Of a DNA stretch of 64,000 nt, positions 25,250 through 34,034 are shown piece after piece. The DNA comes from Sphingopyxis sp. YF1 (GTDB lineage: Bacteria; Pseudomonadota; Alphaproteobacteria; Sphingomonadales; Sphingomonadaceae): positions 1,984,001 through 2,048,000 of the forward strand of contig NZ_CP033204.1 of NCBI RefSeq assembly GCF_022701295.1. Reading direction: 5' to 3'. The notes under the pieces are model-generated. The model was not told the origin of the DNA, ran no database searches, and saw nothing but the letters and a program-made list of their open reading frames with translations. The position numbers and the translations under genes are program-made. Positions within the stretch are counted from its first letter, which is position 1; each line of letters opens with the position of its first letter.

Positions 25250-26050
25250 ATGCAATATGAAACCATCCTCGTCGATGTCGCCGACCATGTCGCGACGATC
25301 ACGCTCAACCGCCCCGAAGCGATGAACAGCTTCACCAGGCGGATGATGGACGAATTCGAACATCTGTGGAAGTGGATCGGGCGCGAGGACGACGTCCACT
25401 GCTGCGTGCTGCGCGCCGCGCCGGGCAAGGCCTGGTGCACCGGGGTCGACGTCAAGGAATCGCAGAAGCCGGGCGGCACCGTCGTCGACCTCGCGAACAT
25501 CTGGCACTGCGAGGATCCGGGCAACTATCTCGGCCCCAAGTCGATGAACTGCTGGAAGCCGGTGATCGCAGCGGTGCACGGGATGGCGGCAGGTGGCGCC
25601 TTCTACTGGCTCAACGAGAGCGACATCATCATCTGCTCCGAGGACGCGACCTTCTTCGACCCGCACGTGACTTATGGCATGACGAGCGCGCTCGAACCGA
25701 TCGGCATGACCTATCACATGCCGCTCCACGACGTGCTGCGCATGGTGCTGCTCGGCAATGACGAACGCATCGGCGCGGGCACCGCGCTGCGCATCGGACT
25801 GGTCAGCGAAATCACGACGCTCGACGAACTTTGGCCCCGCGCCGCCGAACTCGCGGCGACGATCGCTGCCAAGCCCCCCGCCGCGACGGCCGGATCGGTC
25901 AAGGCGATCTGGGAATCGCTCGACCTGCCGCGCTCGGTCGCGCTGCAACAGGGTCTCAAATATTGCCAGATCGGCAATCCGGTCGGCGTGCCGCAGGTGA
26001 ACCGCGCCGCGCTGATGGCCGACAAGGCCAAGAAATTCACGGTCCGATAG
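25250..26050 (+). CDS. Enoyl-CoA hydratase/isomerase family protein
   Basis: A 266-residue crotonase-fold protein starting MQYETILVDVADHVATITLN. The oxyanion segments are GKAWCTGVDVKESQK and VHGMAAGGAFYWLNESDI. Unusual features are the aromatic-rich middle (WHCEDPGNYLGPKSMNCWKP) and the active-site helix TYGMTSALEPIGMTY, which has a Glu but no GG pair. This resembles the steroid- and terpenoid-cluster crotonases more than fatty-acid FadB. It is a single gene diverging from ACAD pair 2 and preceding ACAD pair 3. Confidence 0.86.
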   Translation: MQYETILVDVADHVATITLNRPEAMNSFTRRMMDEFEHLWKWIGREDDVHCCVLRAAPGKAWCTGVDVKESQKPGGTVVDLANIWHCEDPGNYLGPKSMNCWKPVIAAVHGMAAGGAFYWLNESDIIICSEDATFFDPHVTYGMTSALEPIGMTYHMPLHDVLRMVLLGNDERIGAGTALRIGLVSEITTLDELWPRAAELAATIAAKPPAATAGSVKAIWESLDLPRSVALQQGLKYCQIGNPVGVPQVNRAALMADKAKKFTVR

Positions 26051-26069
26051 CCGTAGCGTCAACTACTGC

Positions 26070-26085
26070 TTGACGTTTACGTCAA
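26070..26085. promoter_or_regulatory. Palindromic operator upstream of ACAD pair 3
   Basis: TTGACGTTTACGTCAA has perfect 7-bp arms (TTGACGT/ACGTCAA) around TT, with a further GCGTCAA half-site at 26056-26062. It sits 50 bp before the first ACAD of pair 3. It resembles, from memory, MerR-type LiuR sites of branched-chain and fatty-acid catabolism, and differs from the AGTTATATAACT element. No MerR gene is in the window. Confidence 0.65.
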
Positions 26086-26134
26086 CGTCCGGTTGGATGA
26101 CCGCAACACACAGAGGGTGAGGACTCGAACGCGC

Positions 26135-27229
26135 ATGTCGATTTTATACGACGAGGGGCAACAGGCGATCGCGACCGAGTCGCGGCGCGTGCTCGAAGCC
26201 CGGGTGAACAAGGACGAGCTGCTGCCGCTGCTCGAAACCACCGGCCGCTATCATGACGGCTTCTGGACCACCGCGAAGGAACAGGGCTGGACCGCCCTCG
26301 CGCTGCCCGAAGCCTATGGCGGGCTCGACCTCGGGCTGATCGAACTGGGGCTGATCGCGCATCAAGCCGGCCGCTCGCTGAGCGGTGCGCCCTTCCTCAC
26401 CTCCAGCTTCGGCGCCGCCAAGGCGATCGAGCTGTACGGCAGCGAAGAGCAGAAGGCGAAATACCTGCCCGGGCTCGCAAGCGGCGAGACGATCGGGGCG
26501 GTGGCCTTCGCATCGGGAGCGAGCGCGCTGCCGGCAGCGCCCGCGGTCACGCTGGCCGACAATCGCCTCGACGGGACCGCGACCGGCGTATCAGGCGGTC
26601 TCGCCGCCGACATTGCAGTGGTTTTCGCCAACAGCTCCGGCACGCCCGCGCTGGTCATCGCCGAACTGGCGGGCGCGCGGCGCAACACGATCGACAGCTT
26701 CGACAACAGCCGTCTCTTCGCCGACCTTGTCTTCCAGGCGACGCCCGCGGAAACGCTCGTCGCGGGCGATGCGGCGCGCGATGCGGCACTCCACGTCCTG
26801 GCGTTGCAGGCGGTCATCACCGCGCACGAACAGGCCGGCGGCGCCGAGGTGATGATGGAAATCGCCCGCGACTATGCCGTGACGCGCAAGGCGTTCGGCC
26901 AGCCGATCGGCGCCTTCCAGTCGATCAAGCACCGGATTGCCGAGCTTTACGGCCATGTCGAACTGGCGCGCGCCAATTGCATTCACGCTGCGTCGCGCGA
27001 GGGACAGGCCGACTTCGTCACCGCCGCCGCCGCCGCCCGCCTCTCGGCGACCGAGGCCTATGACACCGCGTCGCGCGACTGCGTGCAGATTCACGGCGGC
27101 ATGGGCGTGACGTGGGAACTGGGGCTCCACCTCCACACGCGCCGCGCGCGCAGCCTTGCCATCGAACAGGGCAATCTGTTTTTCTGGGAAGACGTCCTCG
27201 TCGACCGCCTGACGGGAGAAGCTGCATGA
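26135..27229 (+). CDS. Acyl-CoA dehydrogenase, small subunit of pair 3
   Basis: A 364-residue ACAD-family protein starting MSILYDEGQQAIATESRRVL. Core elements are PEAYGGLDLGLIELGLIAHQ, VTRKAFGQPIGAFQSIKHRI and IHGGMGVTWELGLHLHTRR. The usual base position (LALQAVITAHEQAGGAEV) lacks the ER motif of the partner. ATG 26135 is chosen over upstream alternatives because similarity starts there and GAGGA is about 11 bp upstream. It overlaps the next ACAD by 4 bp. It heads a rightward operon of two ACADs, an SDR and a thiolase, under the palindrome at 26070. Confidence 0.88.
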   Translation: MSILYDEGQQAIATESRRVLEARVNKDELLPLLETTGRYHDGFWTTAKEQGWTALALPEAYGGLDLGLIELGLIAHQAGRSLSGAPFLTSSFGAAKAIELYGSEEQKAKYLPGLASGETIGAVAFASGASALPAAPAVTLADNRLDGTATGVSGGLAADIAVVFANSSGTPALVIAELAGARRNTIDSFDNSRLFADLVFQATPAETLVAGDAARDAALHVLALQAVITAHEQAGGAEVMMEIARDYAVTRKAFGQPIGAFQSIKHRIAELYGHVELARANCIHAASREGQADFVTAAAAARLSATEAYDTASRDCVQIHGGMGVTWELGLHLHTRRARSLAIEQGNLFFWEDVLVDRLTGEAA

Positions 27230-28431
27230 GCAACCTTGAAGCCTATCGCGCCAAGGCGGCGGCCTGGCTGGAATCGATGGTCCCGACCTTCGGCAAGGAA
27301 GCCCGCAAGGGATTGAGCGTCGAGGAGGATCTCGCCGTCGGCCGCAAATATCAGCGCGCCAAGTTCGACGCGGGCTATGCCGGGATCAACTGGCCGACCG
27401 AGTTCGGCGGCCAGGGCCTCGGCCACCTCGAAAAAGTCACCTTCGATACCGAGGAAATGAAGCACGGCTTCCCGAGCTTCTATTTCGGCATCTCGCTCGG
27501 CATGCCGATCCCGGTACTGATGCAATTCGGCAGCGACAAGGAGTTCGTCAAGGAACGGGTTCTGAAGGCGCTGAAGGGCGAAGAGATCTGGTGCCAGCTT
27601 TTCTCCGAACCTGCGGGCGGTTCGGACCTCGCGGGCCTGCGCACCAGGGCGGAGGCCGACGGCAACGGATGGAAAATCAACGGCCAGAAAATCTGGACCA
27701 GCTGGGCGCAATATTGCGACTATGGCGTCATCGTCGTTCGCACCGACCCCAATGTCGTGAAGCACAAGGGCCTCACCTATTTCTGGGTCGACATGAAGGC
27801 GCCGGGCGTCACCGTGCGCCCGATCAAGCTCGTCGGCGGCGACAGCCACGTCAACGAAGTCTTCTTCGACGATGTGAAGATCACCGACGATCACCGCATG
27901 TCGCCGGTCGGCGGCGGCTTTGCGGTCGCGATCGCGACGCTGATGATCGAACGCTATGTCGCGACCGACAGCGCCGGTTTCGGCCCGCACCTCGACCTGT
28001 TCGTCGATCTGGCGAAAGAGGTCGAACTCAACGGCAAGCCGGCGATCGAGGATGGCCGTATCCGCCAGCAGATCGCGCGCAACTTTGCGATGCGGAGCGG
28101 CCTCCAGTCGATCACCGCGCGCGCGATGGCGATGATGCAGGCGGGCATGACGCCAGGGCCCGAGGGGTCGCTCAACAAGCTCGTCGCGGTGCGCTCGCGC
28201 CAGAAGCTGTCGGAGCTTGCGATCGACCTCCAGGGGTCGGGCGGCTTCGGTTACGACGATCATGCCTCGCAGAAGGAGGACTGGACGTCGAGCTGGATCA
28301 ACGCGCCGACCGGCCGCATCGCGGGGGGCTCGGACGAGACTTTGCTCAACACCATCGCCGAAAAGATCCTCGGCCTCCCGCAGGATCACCGCCCCGACAA
28401 GGGCGTACCGTTCAACCAGATTCCGGCCTGA
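27226..28431 (+). CDS. Acyl-CoA dehydrogenase, large subunit of pair 3
   Basis: A 401-residue FadE-type ACAD: NWPTEFGGQGLGHLEKVTFD, WCQLFSEPAGGSDLAGLRTR, GWKINGQKIWTSWAQYCDYG, then LMIERYVATDSAGFG with Glu in the catalytic-base position, and RIAGGSDETLLNTIAEKILG at the C terminus. The ATG overlaps the small-subunit stop (ATGA), so the two chains are made together. With the following SDR and thiolase genes it forms a nearly complete beta-oxidation set; only the hydratase is missing, and the crotonase at 25250 could fill that step. Confidence 0.91.
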   Translation: MSNLEAYRAKAAAWLESMVPTFGKEARKGLSVEEDLAVGRKYQRAKFDAGYAGINWPTEFGGQGLGHLEKVTFDTEEMKHGFPSFYFGISLGMPIPVLMQFGSDKEFVKERVLKALKGEEIWCQLFSEPAGGSDLAGLRTRAEADGNGWKINGQKIWTSWAQYCDYGVIVVRTDPNVVKHKGLTYFWVDMKAPGVTVRPIKLVGGDSHVNEVFFDDVKITDDHRMSPVGGGFAVAIATLMIERYVATDSAGFGPHLDLFVDLAKEVELNGKPAIEDGRIRQQIARNFAMRSGLQSITARAMAMMQAGMTPGPEGSLNKLVAVRSRQKLSELAIDLQGSGGFGYDDHASQKEDWTSSWINAPTGRIAGGSDETLLNTIAEKILGLPQDHRPDKGVPFNQIPA

Positions 28432-28444
28432 GGAGGGCCAGCGC

Positions 28445-29227
28445 ATGAAGATCGATTCCAGCACGGCCGCCGTCGTCACCGGCGGCGCCTCGGGCCTCGG
28501 CCGCGCCACGGCGGAGACGCTCGCGGCGCAGGGCGTCAAGGTCGCCATCTTCGACATCAACGACGCGCTCGGCGAGGAAGTCGCCAAGGCGATCGGCGGG
28601 CTGTTCGTTCATGTCGACATCACCGACGAGCAGTCGGTCCTCGATGGCTATGCGGCCGCGCGCGCCGCGCACGGACAGGAGCGCATCTGCGTCCACTGCG
28701 CGATGACCTCGCGGCGCGGCAAGACGCTCGCTTTCGACAAGGCGAGCGGCAGCTTCCGCCGCACCCCGACCGAGGATTATGCCTATGGCGTCGCGGGCAT
28801 CCTGACCGCAAGCTACCGCGTCGCGTCGATCGCAGCCGAAGGCATGGCGACCCTCCCCGAACTCGAAGACGGCGAGCGCGGCGCGATCGTGCTCACCGCG
28901 TCGGTCGCAGCGCAGGATGCGCAGATCGGCCAGGTCATCTACGGTTCGGCCAAGGCCGGGGTGAACGGCCTCGTCCTGCCGATGGCGCGCGACCTGATGG
29001 ACCTCGGCATCCGGGTCAATTCGATCATGCCCGGGGTGTTCAAGACCCCGCTCGTCGCCGGCCTGCCCGAACCCGTGCTCGCCAGCCTCGGCGCGTCGGT
29101 CCCCTTCCCCAAGCGGCTCGGCCACGCCGAGGAATATGCCAGCCTCGCGATGGAAATGATCCGCAACTCCTATTTCAACGGCCAGGCCGTCCGCCTCGAC
29201 GGCGCGATCCGCATGGCCCCGCGTTAA
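28445..29227 (+). CDS. SDR, type II 3-hydroxyacyl-CoA dehydrogenase-like
   Basis: A 260-residue SDR resembling 17-beta-HSD10/3-hydroxyacyl-CoA dehydrogenase type 2. TGGASGLG is at 12-19, the NAD-type acid is in IFDIND, Ser153, and Tyr166/Lys170 in YGSAK. The usual NNAG reads VHCAM. An insert around residues 88-112 (SRRGKTLAFDKASGSFRRTP) may recognise CoA or a bulky acyl group. It lies 13 bp after the ACAD and 33 bp before the thiolase, so oxidation of a 3-hydroxyacyl-CoA to the 3-keto form is the natural assignment. Confidence 0.9.
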   Translation: MKIDSSTAAVVTGGASGLGRATAETLAAQGVKVAIFDINDALGEEVAKAIGGLFVHVDITDEQSVLDGYAAARAAHGQERICVHCAMTSRRGKTLAFDKASGSFRRTPTEDYAYGVAGILTASYRVASIAAEGMATLPELEDGERGAIVLTASVAAQDAQIGQVIYGSAKAGVNGLVLPMARDLMDLGIRVNSIMPGVFKTPLVAGLPEPVLASLGASVPFPKRLGHAEEYASLAMEMIRNSYFNGQAVRLDGAIRMAPR

Positions 29228-29260
29228 TCGTCAAACTCCCCTCGAAGAAGGAAACCTGTG

Positions 29261-30511
29261 ATGTCCGAAGCCTATATCATCGATGCCGTCCGCACCCCGC
29301 GCGGGATCGGCAAGCCCGGCAAGGGCGCGCTTTCGCACCTCCACCCGCAACACCTCGCCGCGACGGTGCTGAAGGCGATCAAGGAACGCAACAATCTCGA
29401 CACCGCGACCGTCGACGACATCATCTGGTCGACCTCGACGCAAAAGGGCAAGCAGGGCGGCGACCTCGGCCGCATGGCCGCGCTCGCCGCGGGCTATGAC
29501 GTCACGGCGTCGGGCACGACCCTCGACCGCTTCTGCGGCGGCGGCATCAGCTCGGTGAACTTCGCCGCAGCGACCGTCATGTCGGGCATGGAAGATTGCG
29601 TCATCGCCGGCGGCACCGAGATGATGAGCTACACCGCGCAGATCGGCGCCGAAGAAGCCAATGCCGGCATCAAGCCGCTCGGCATGGGGTCGGGCAACGC
29701 CGCACTCGACGCGATCCACCCGCAGTCGCACCAGGGCGTGTGCGGCGACGCGATCGCCGCGCTCGAAGGCATCAGCCGCGAAGCCGTCGACGCTCTCGCG
29801 CTCGTCAGCCAGCAGCGCGCGGCGGTCGCCATCGCCGAGGGGCGCTTCGACAAGTCGGTCGTCCCCGTCCATAACGAGGACGGCAGCGTCGCGCTCGACC
29901 GCGAGGAATTCCCGCGCCCCGAAACCACCGCCGAAGGCCTCGCCGGGCTCAAGGCCAGCTTCGACGCGCTCGCCGACTTCGACCTCGGCGGTGGCGTCAC
30001 CTTCCGCAAGCAGATCACCCGCCGCTACCCCGACCTCGAGTTCAAGGGCGTCCACCACGCCGGCAACTCGTCGGGCGTCGTCGACGGCGCGGCCGCGATC
30101 CTGCTGACCTCGAAGGACTATGCCGACAAGCACGGCCTGAAGCCGCGCGCGCGCATCGTCGCCTACGCCAACCAGGGCGATGATCCGACGCTGATGCTCA
30201 ACGCCCCGGTCCCCGCGGCCAGAAAGGTGCTCGAAAAGGCCGGCCTGACCACGAACGACATCGATGTCTGGGAAATCAACGAGGCCTTCGCGGTGGTTGC
30301 CGAGAAGTTCATCCGCGACCTCGATCTCGACCGCGCAAAGGTCAACATCAACGGCGGCGCCATGGCGCTCGGCCACCCGATCGGCGCCACTGGCTCGATC
30401 CTGATCGGCACCGCGCTCGACGAACTCGAGCGCTCGGGCGGCCGCTACGGCCTCGTCACCATGTGCGCCGCGGGCGGCATGGCCCCGGCGATCATCATTG
30501 AACGCATCTGA
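29261..30511 (+). CDS. Thiolase (acetyl-CoA C-acyltransferase)
   Basis: A 416-residue degradative thiolase. The nucleophile Cys92 is in LDRFCGGGISS, the active-site His372 in GHPIGATGS, and the second Cys402 in MCAAGG. The NEAF motif (WEINEAFAVV) is present. It would cleave a 3-ketoacyl-CoA with CoA, releasing acetyl-CoA or propionyl-CoA; the FadA5-like context suggests a bulky side chain. ATG 29261 is chosen over the GTG three bases earlier. It is the last gene of the operon and is followed by a strong hairpin shared with the convergent PhoX-like gene. Confidence 0.93.
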   Translation: MSEAYIIDAVRTPRGIGKPGKGALSHLHPQHLAATVLKAIKERNNLDTATVDDIIWSTSTQKGKQGGDLGRMAALAAGYDVTASGTTLDRFCGGGISSVNFAAATVMSGMEDCVIAGGTEMMSYTAQIGAEEANAGIKPLGMGSGNAALDAIHPQSHQGVCGDAIAALEGISREAVDALALVSQQRAAVAIAEGRFDKSVVPVHNEDGSVALDREEFPRPETTAEGLAGLKASFDALADFDLGGGVTFRKQITRRYPDLEFKGVHHAGNSSGVVDGAAAILLTSKDYADKHGLKPRARIVAYANQGDDPTLMLNAPVPAARKVLEKAGLTTNDIDVWEINEAFAVVAEKFIRDLDLDRAKVNINGGAMALGHPIGATGSILIGTALDELERSGGRYGLVTMCAAGGMAPAIIIERI

Positions 30512-30519
30512 CACTGACG

Positions 30520-30546
30520 CGAAGCCCCTCTCCGCGAGGGGCTTCG
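30520..30546. terminator. Bidirectional terminator hairpin
   Basis: CGAAGCCCCTC and GAGGGGCTTCG form a perfect 11-bp stem around TCCGC between the thiolase stop (30511) and the convergent PhoX-like stop (30548). There is only a short T-run, so efficiency is uncertain. Confidence 0.75.
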
Positions 30547-30547
30547 T

Positions 30548-31885
30548 TCAGAACGGCCCGCGGATCGCGAGCGTCATCGCCGGGCTGTAGAGGTTGAGGA
30601 ACAAGGTCCGGCCGTCGGGCGCGAAGCACGCGCCTGCCGGCTCGGTCTGCGTCCGCACCCGGCCGAAGGCATAGACCTCGCCGAACGGAGTCACTCCGCG
30701 CAGATGATTGTCGACGGTGTCGCTATATTGATCCTCGCAAACGATCAGATGGCCGTTCGGCGCGACGGTGAGATTGTCTCCAAAGCTGTATTGTGCGGGG
30801 TCGGTCGATTCGAGGAAGAGCTGGATGCGTCCCGGCATCGCCTTCTCGCGGTCCTTGCCTTCGTGGCGCGAGGGGCGATAGCGCATGATCTGCCCCTGCC
30901 CCGCGCGCCCGCCCGAGGTGCAGGTGAAATAAAGTTCGTCCTTGCCCCAGTGGATCCCTTCGCCGCGCGCAAAGACCGCCGCGCCCTTCTTTGCCCCGCG
31001 TACGCGCAGATCGTCGCGCGGGCTTTCGACGTCGTCGAGATCGATCCAGCGCGCGAATTGCCAGCTGCCGGGCGCGAATTTCGTGCCGTCCCAGTTGCGG
31101 CTGTCGCGCAGCCACGGGTCGTCGAACGCCAGCGCCTGCAATCGTCCGCCCTTGTGCAGCGCCCCCGCGTCGTCGGGCAGGAAGCGATAGAAGAGGCTGT
31201 CGTCGCGGTCCTCGGTCATATAGACGACCCCGGTGCGCGGATCGACCACCGCCGCCTCGCGGTTGAAGCGCCCCATCGCCTTGAGCGGCTCGGCCCCGAC
31301 CAGCTTGCCGGCATCGGCGGGCACGTCGAAGATCCAGCCGTGCGGCTTGCCGACGCCTTCGCCGGGACCGTCGACGCTCTCTTCGCAGCTCAGCCAGCTG
31401 CCCCACGGCGTCACCCCGCCCGAACAGTTGCGGATCGTCCCGAGCAGGCTCAGATATTGTGTCTCGACCGCCAGCGTATCGGCGTCGAGCACCAGCGTCG
31501 TCGTCCCGCCGGGCAGCGCCGCGCCCGCGGCGCTGTCGAACGTCCCCGCGGGCACCGCCGCGCCGGGCGCGAGCGGCCCATCGCCGAGATGCTTGGGTTC
31601 CAGTTCATGGTTGCGCACCAGCGCGACCTTGCCGCCCCCCAGCTTGAAACAGCCCATGCCGTCGGCGCGGTCGGGCACGCGATAGCCGTCGCTCATCGCC
31701 TCGCCGAACCGCGAAACGATACGATAGGAAAATCCCGGCGGCAGGTCGAGCAGCCCCCCCGGATCGGGCTGCAACGGGCCATAGCCGGGATCGACCGCCA
31801 TCATGCCGCCCGCCGCCGCGCGGCTCTGCAGCGCAAGCCCGCCAAAGGCGAGTGCGGTCATGGCGAAACGGCGGCGATCGAGCAT
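30548..31885 (-). CDS. PhoX/DUF839 family protein with Tat-like signal
   Basis: A 445-residue beta-propeller protein of the PhoX-type alkaline phosphatase/DUF839 family. The N terminus DRRRFAMTALAFGGLALQSR is a twin-arginine-like signal followed by a hydrophobic stretch, so it is probably exported folded with metal. Typical parts are ALVRNHELEP, TPWGSWLSCEES, FNREAAVVDPRTGVVYMTED, and LTVAPNGHLIVCEDQ near the end. PhoX enzymes use Ca and Fe to hydrolyse phosphate esters. A role in the catabolic cluster is not obvious; it may be an unrelated phosphate gene. Confidence 0.87.
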   Translation of the reverse strand: MLDRRRFAMTALAFGGLALQSRAAAGGMMAVDPGYGPLQPDPGGLLDLPPGFSYRIVSRFGEAMSDGYRVPDRADGMGCFKLGGGKVALVRNHELEPKHLGDGPLAPGAAVPAGTFDSAAGAALPGGTTTLVLDADTLAVETQYLSLLGTIRNCSGGVTPWGSWLSCEESVDGPGEGVGKPHGWIFDVPADAGKLVGAEPLKAMGRFNREAAVVDPRTGVVYMTEDRDDSLFYRFLPDDAGALHKGGRLQALAFDDPWLRDSRNWDGTKFAPGSWQFARWIDLDDVESPRDDLRVRGAKKGAAVFARGEGIHWGKDELYFTCTSGGRAGQGQIMRYRPSRHEGKDREKAMPGRIQLFLESTDPAQYSFGDNLTVAPNGHLIVCEDQYSDTVDNHLRGVTPFGEVYAFGRVRTQTEPAGACFAPDGRTLFLNLYSPAMTLAIRGPF

Positions 31886-31927
31886 CTGGTACGACTCCGG
31901 AAATCAGCTTTGCCGCGGGCGATAGGC

Positions 31928-31980
31928 ACGCTTTGTGACAAAGCGGCTGCACCGCGGTTTCATCCATCGACACAAAGCGT
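31928..31980. promoter_or_regulatory. Inverted repeat in the PhoX-like / racemase divergent promoter
   Basis: ACGCTTTGTG (31928-31937) and CACAAAGCGT (31971-31980) are perfect 10-bp reverse complements 33 bp apart, with CTTTGTGACAAAG overlapping the first. They may be two binding sites for one regulator between the divergent genes. No family is assigned. Confidence 0.45.
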
Positions 31981-32042
31981 TTTGGCCTTGCCCTGCCCTT
32001 TGGGCATCGGCATGGCCGCCTGAAACTTAGGGAGAAAGAGAC

Positions 32043-33173
32043 ATGGCAGGCCCGCTCAAAGGCATCCGCATCATCGAATTCGCCGGTATCGGCCCCGGCC
32101 CCTTCTGCGGCATGATGCTCGCCGACCATGGCGCCGAAGTGATCCGCATCGACCGCCCCGGCGGCATGATGGACCCGCGTGATCCGCTGTCGCGCAACCG
32201 CACCTCGATCGCGCTCGACATGAAGAATCCCGACGCCGTGCAGACCGCGCGTGACCTCTGCAAGAGCGCCGACGGCATCATCGAAGGCTATCGCCCGGGG
32301 GTCATGGAACGCCTCGGCCTCGGCCCCGATGTGCTGCTCGCCGACAATCCAAAGCTCGTCTATGGCCGCATGACCGGCTGGGGCCAGTTCGGCCCCTATG
32401 CACAGGCGGCGGGCCACGACATCAATTACATCTCGCTCTCGGGCGTGCTGCACACGGTCGGCGTGCGCGGGGGCAAGCCCGTGCCGCCGGTCAACTATGT
32501 CGGTGATTTCGGCGGCGGCGGCATGATGCTCGCCTTCGGCATGTCGAGCGCGCTCCTCCACGCCGCGAAAACCGGCGAGGGCCAGGTGATCGACTGCGCG
32601 ATGACCGACGGATCGGCGCTGCTCGCGGGCATGAGCTGGTGGTTCCACGGCGCCGGCGTACTCAAGGACGAAGCCGGCGTGAACCGGCTCGACGGCGGCG
32701 CACCCTATTACGACACCTACACCTGCAGCGACGGCAAGTTCATCTCGATCGGATCGATCGAACCGCAATTCTATGCGCTGCTGCGCGCCAAGACCGGGCT
32801 CGACGCCGATCCCGACTTCGACGTGCAGGACGATCAGGAGAACTGGCCCGCGAAGAAGGAAAAGGTCGCCGCGCTGTTCGCGACCAGGACGCGCGACGAA
32901 TGGTGCGAACTGATGGAGATGACCGACGTCTGCTTCGCCCCCGTCCTGTCGCTGAGCGAGGCGCCCCACCACCCGCACAATGTCGCGCGCGAGACCTTCG
33001 TCACCGTCGCGGGTGTGCCGCACCCGGCGCCCGCGCCGCGCTATTCGGCGACGGTCGCCGACACCCCGCGCCCGGCCCCGGTGGTCGGTGCCGACGGCGA
33101 CACGATCCTCGCCGGGCTCGGCTACGACGCCGACAAGATCGCGGCGCTGCGCAGCGGTGGCGCGGTGCGCTGA
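32043..33173 (+). CDS. Alpha-methylacyl-CoA racemase (CaiB/BaiF family)
   Basis: A 376-residue class III CoA-transferase-fold protein matching the racemase branch: IRIIEFAGIGPGPFCGMMLA, AGHDINYISLSG with His125, and NYVGDFGGGGMML with Asp155, aligning with the catalytic His126 and Asp156 of mycobacterial MCR. Racemases epimerise 2-methylacyl-CoAs so that an S-specific ACAD can act, as needed for steroid, phytanic or terpenoid side chains. That makes it a strong clue that the substrate carries a methyl branch. A GGGAGAAAGAG ribosome site precedes ATG 32043. A true CoA transferase is less likely. Confidence 0.92.
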   Translation: MAGPLKGIRIIEFAGIGPGPFCGMMLADHGAEVIRIDRPGGMMDPRDPLSRNRTSIALDMKNPDAVQTARDLCKSADGIIEGYRPGVMERLGLGPDVLLADNPKLVYGRMTGWGQFGPYAQAAGHDINYISLSGVLHTVGVRGGKPVPPVNYVGDFGGGGMMLAFGMSSALLHAAKTGEGQVIDCAMTDGSALLAGMSWWFHGAGVLKDEAGVNRLDGGAPYYDTYTCSDGKFISIGSIEPQFYALLRAKTGLDADPDFDVQDDQENWPAKKEKVAALFATRTRDEWCELMEMTDVCFAPVLSLSEAPHHPHNVARETFVTVAGVPHPAPAPRYSATVADTPRPAPVVGADGDTILAGLGYDADKIAALRSGGAVR

Positions 33174-33228
33174 ACTTGCACGAGACCGCGGCGAGGCGTA
33201 GCCTGTCGCGGCCGATAAGGAGACTATC

Positions 33229-34032
33229 ATGGGCGAATTTCTGAGCGTCGAACGGCGCGGCAAGATCGCGATTCTGACGATGATCAAGCCCGAGAGCATG
33301 AACGCGATCGGCACCCACGAAGACTGTCAGGACATCATCGACACGCTGCGCGCGCTTGGCGACGACCGTAGCGTCAGCGCGATCATCCTGACCGGCAGCG
33401 GCAAGGCGTTCAGCGCCGGCGGCAACCTCAAGGGCATGAAGGACCGGCAGGGCATCGGGGTGCTCGACCAGCCCGATTCGACCCGCGCCAACTACCGCAA
33501 GGGCGTGCAGGCGGTGATCCGTGCGCTGATGGACTGCGAAGTCCCGATGATCGCCGCGGTGAACGGCCACGCCATCGGCCTCGGCGCCGACCTTGCCTGC
33601 ACCTGCGACATCCGCATCGCGGCCGAGAGCGCCCAGTTCGCGTGCAGCTTCATCAAGGTAGGCATCGTCCCCGGCGACGGCGGCGCCTGGCTCCTGCAAA
33701 AGATTCTTGGCTATCCGCGCGCCGCCGAGCTGTTCCTGACCGGTGACCGTTTCGGCGCGGCGCAGGCAAAGGACTATGGCCTCGTCACCGAAGTCGTGCC
33801 CGACGCCGAGTTGCTGGGTCGCGCCATCGCGATCGCCGAACGCATCGTGTGCAATCCGCCGCGCGCGCTCCGGCTCACCAAGCGCCTGCTCCGCGAGGCG
33901 CAGCACAGCCGGATGAGCGACATCCTCGAACTCAGCGCCGCCTATCAGGCGATCGTCCACGAAACCGCCGACAATCGCGAGGCGATCAACGCCTTCGTCG
34001 AGAAACGCCCGCCCGTTTTCACAGGAGACTGA
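33229..34032 (+). CDS. Enoyl-CoA hydratase/isomerase family protein
   Basis: A 267-residue crotonase-fold protein. GKAFSAGGNLKGMKD and NGHAIGLGADLACTCDIRIA are the oxyanion segments. The active-site helix reads VGIVPGDGGAWLL, with Asp where hydratases have Gly-Ala or Gly-Glu. It ends in KRPPVFTGD, a typical family tail. It follows the racemase by 55 bp and precedes the phosphatase by 2 bp. It may hydrate the branched enoyl-CoA, with isomerase as an alternative. Confidence 0.88.
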   Translation: MGEFLSVERRGKIAILTMIKPESMNAIGTHEDCQDIIDTLRALGDDRSVSAIILTGSGKAFSAGGNLKGMKDRQGIGVLDQPDSTRANYRKGVQAVIRALMDCEVPMIAAVNGHAIGLGADLACTCDIRIAAESAQFACSFIKVGIVPGDGGAWLLQKILGYPRAAELFLTGDRFGAAQAKDYGLVTEVVPDAELLGRAIAIAERIVCNPPRALRLTKRLLREAQHSRMSDILELSAAYQAIVHETADNREAINAFVEKRPPVFTGD

Positions 34033-34034
34033 CC

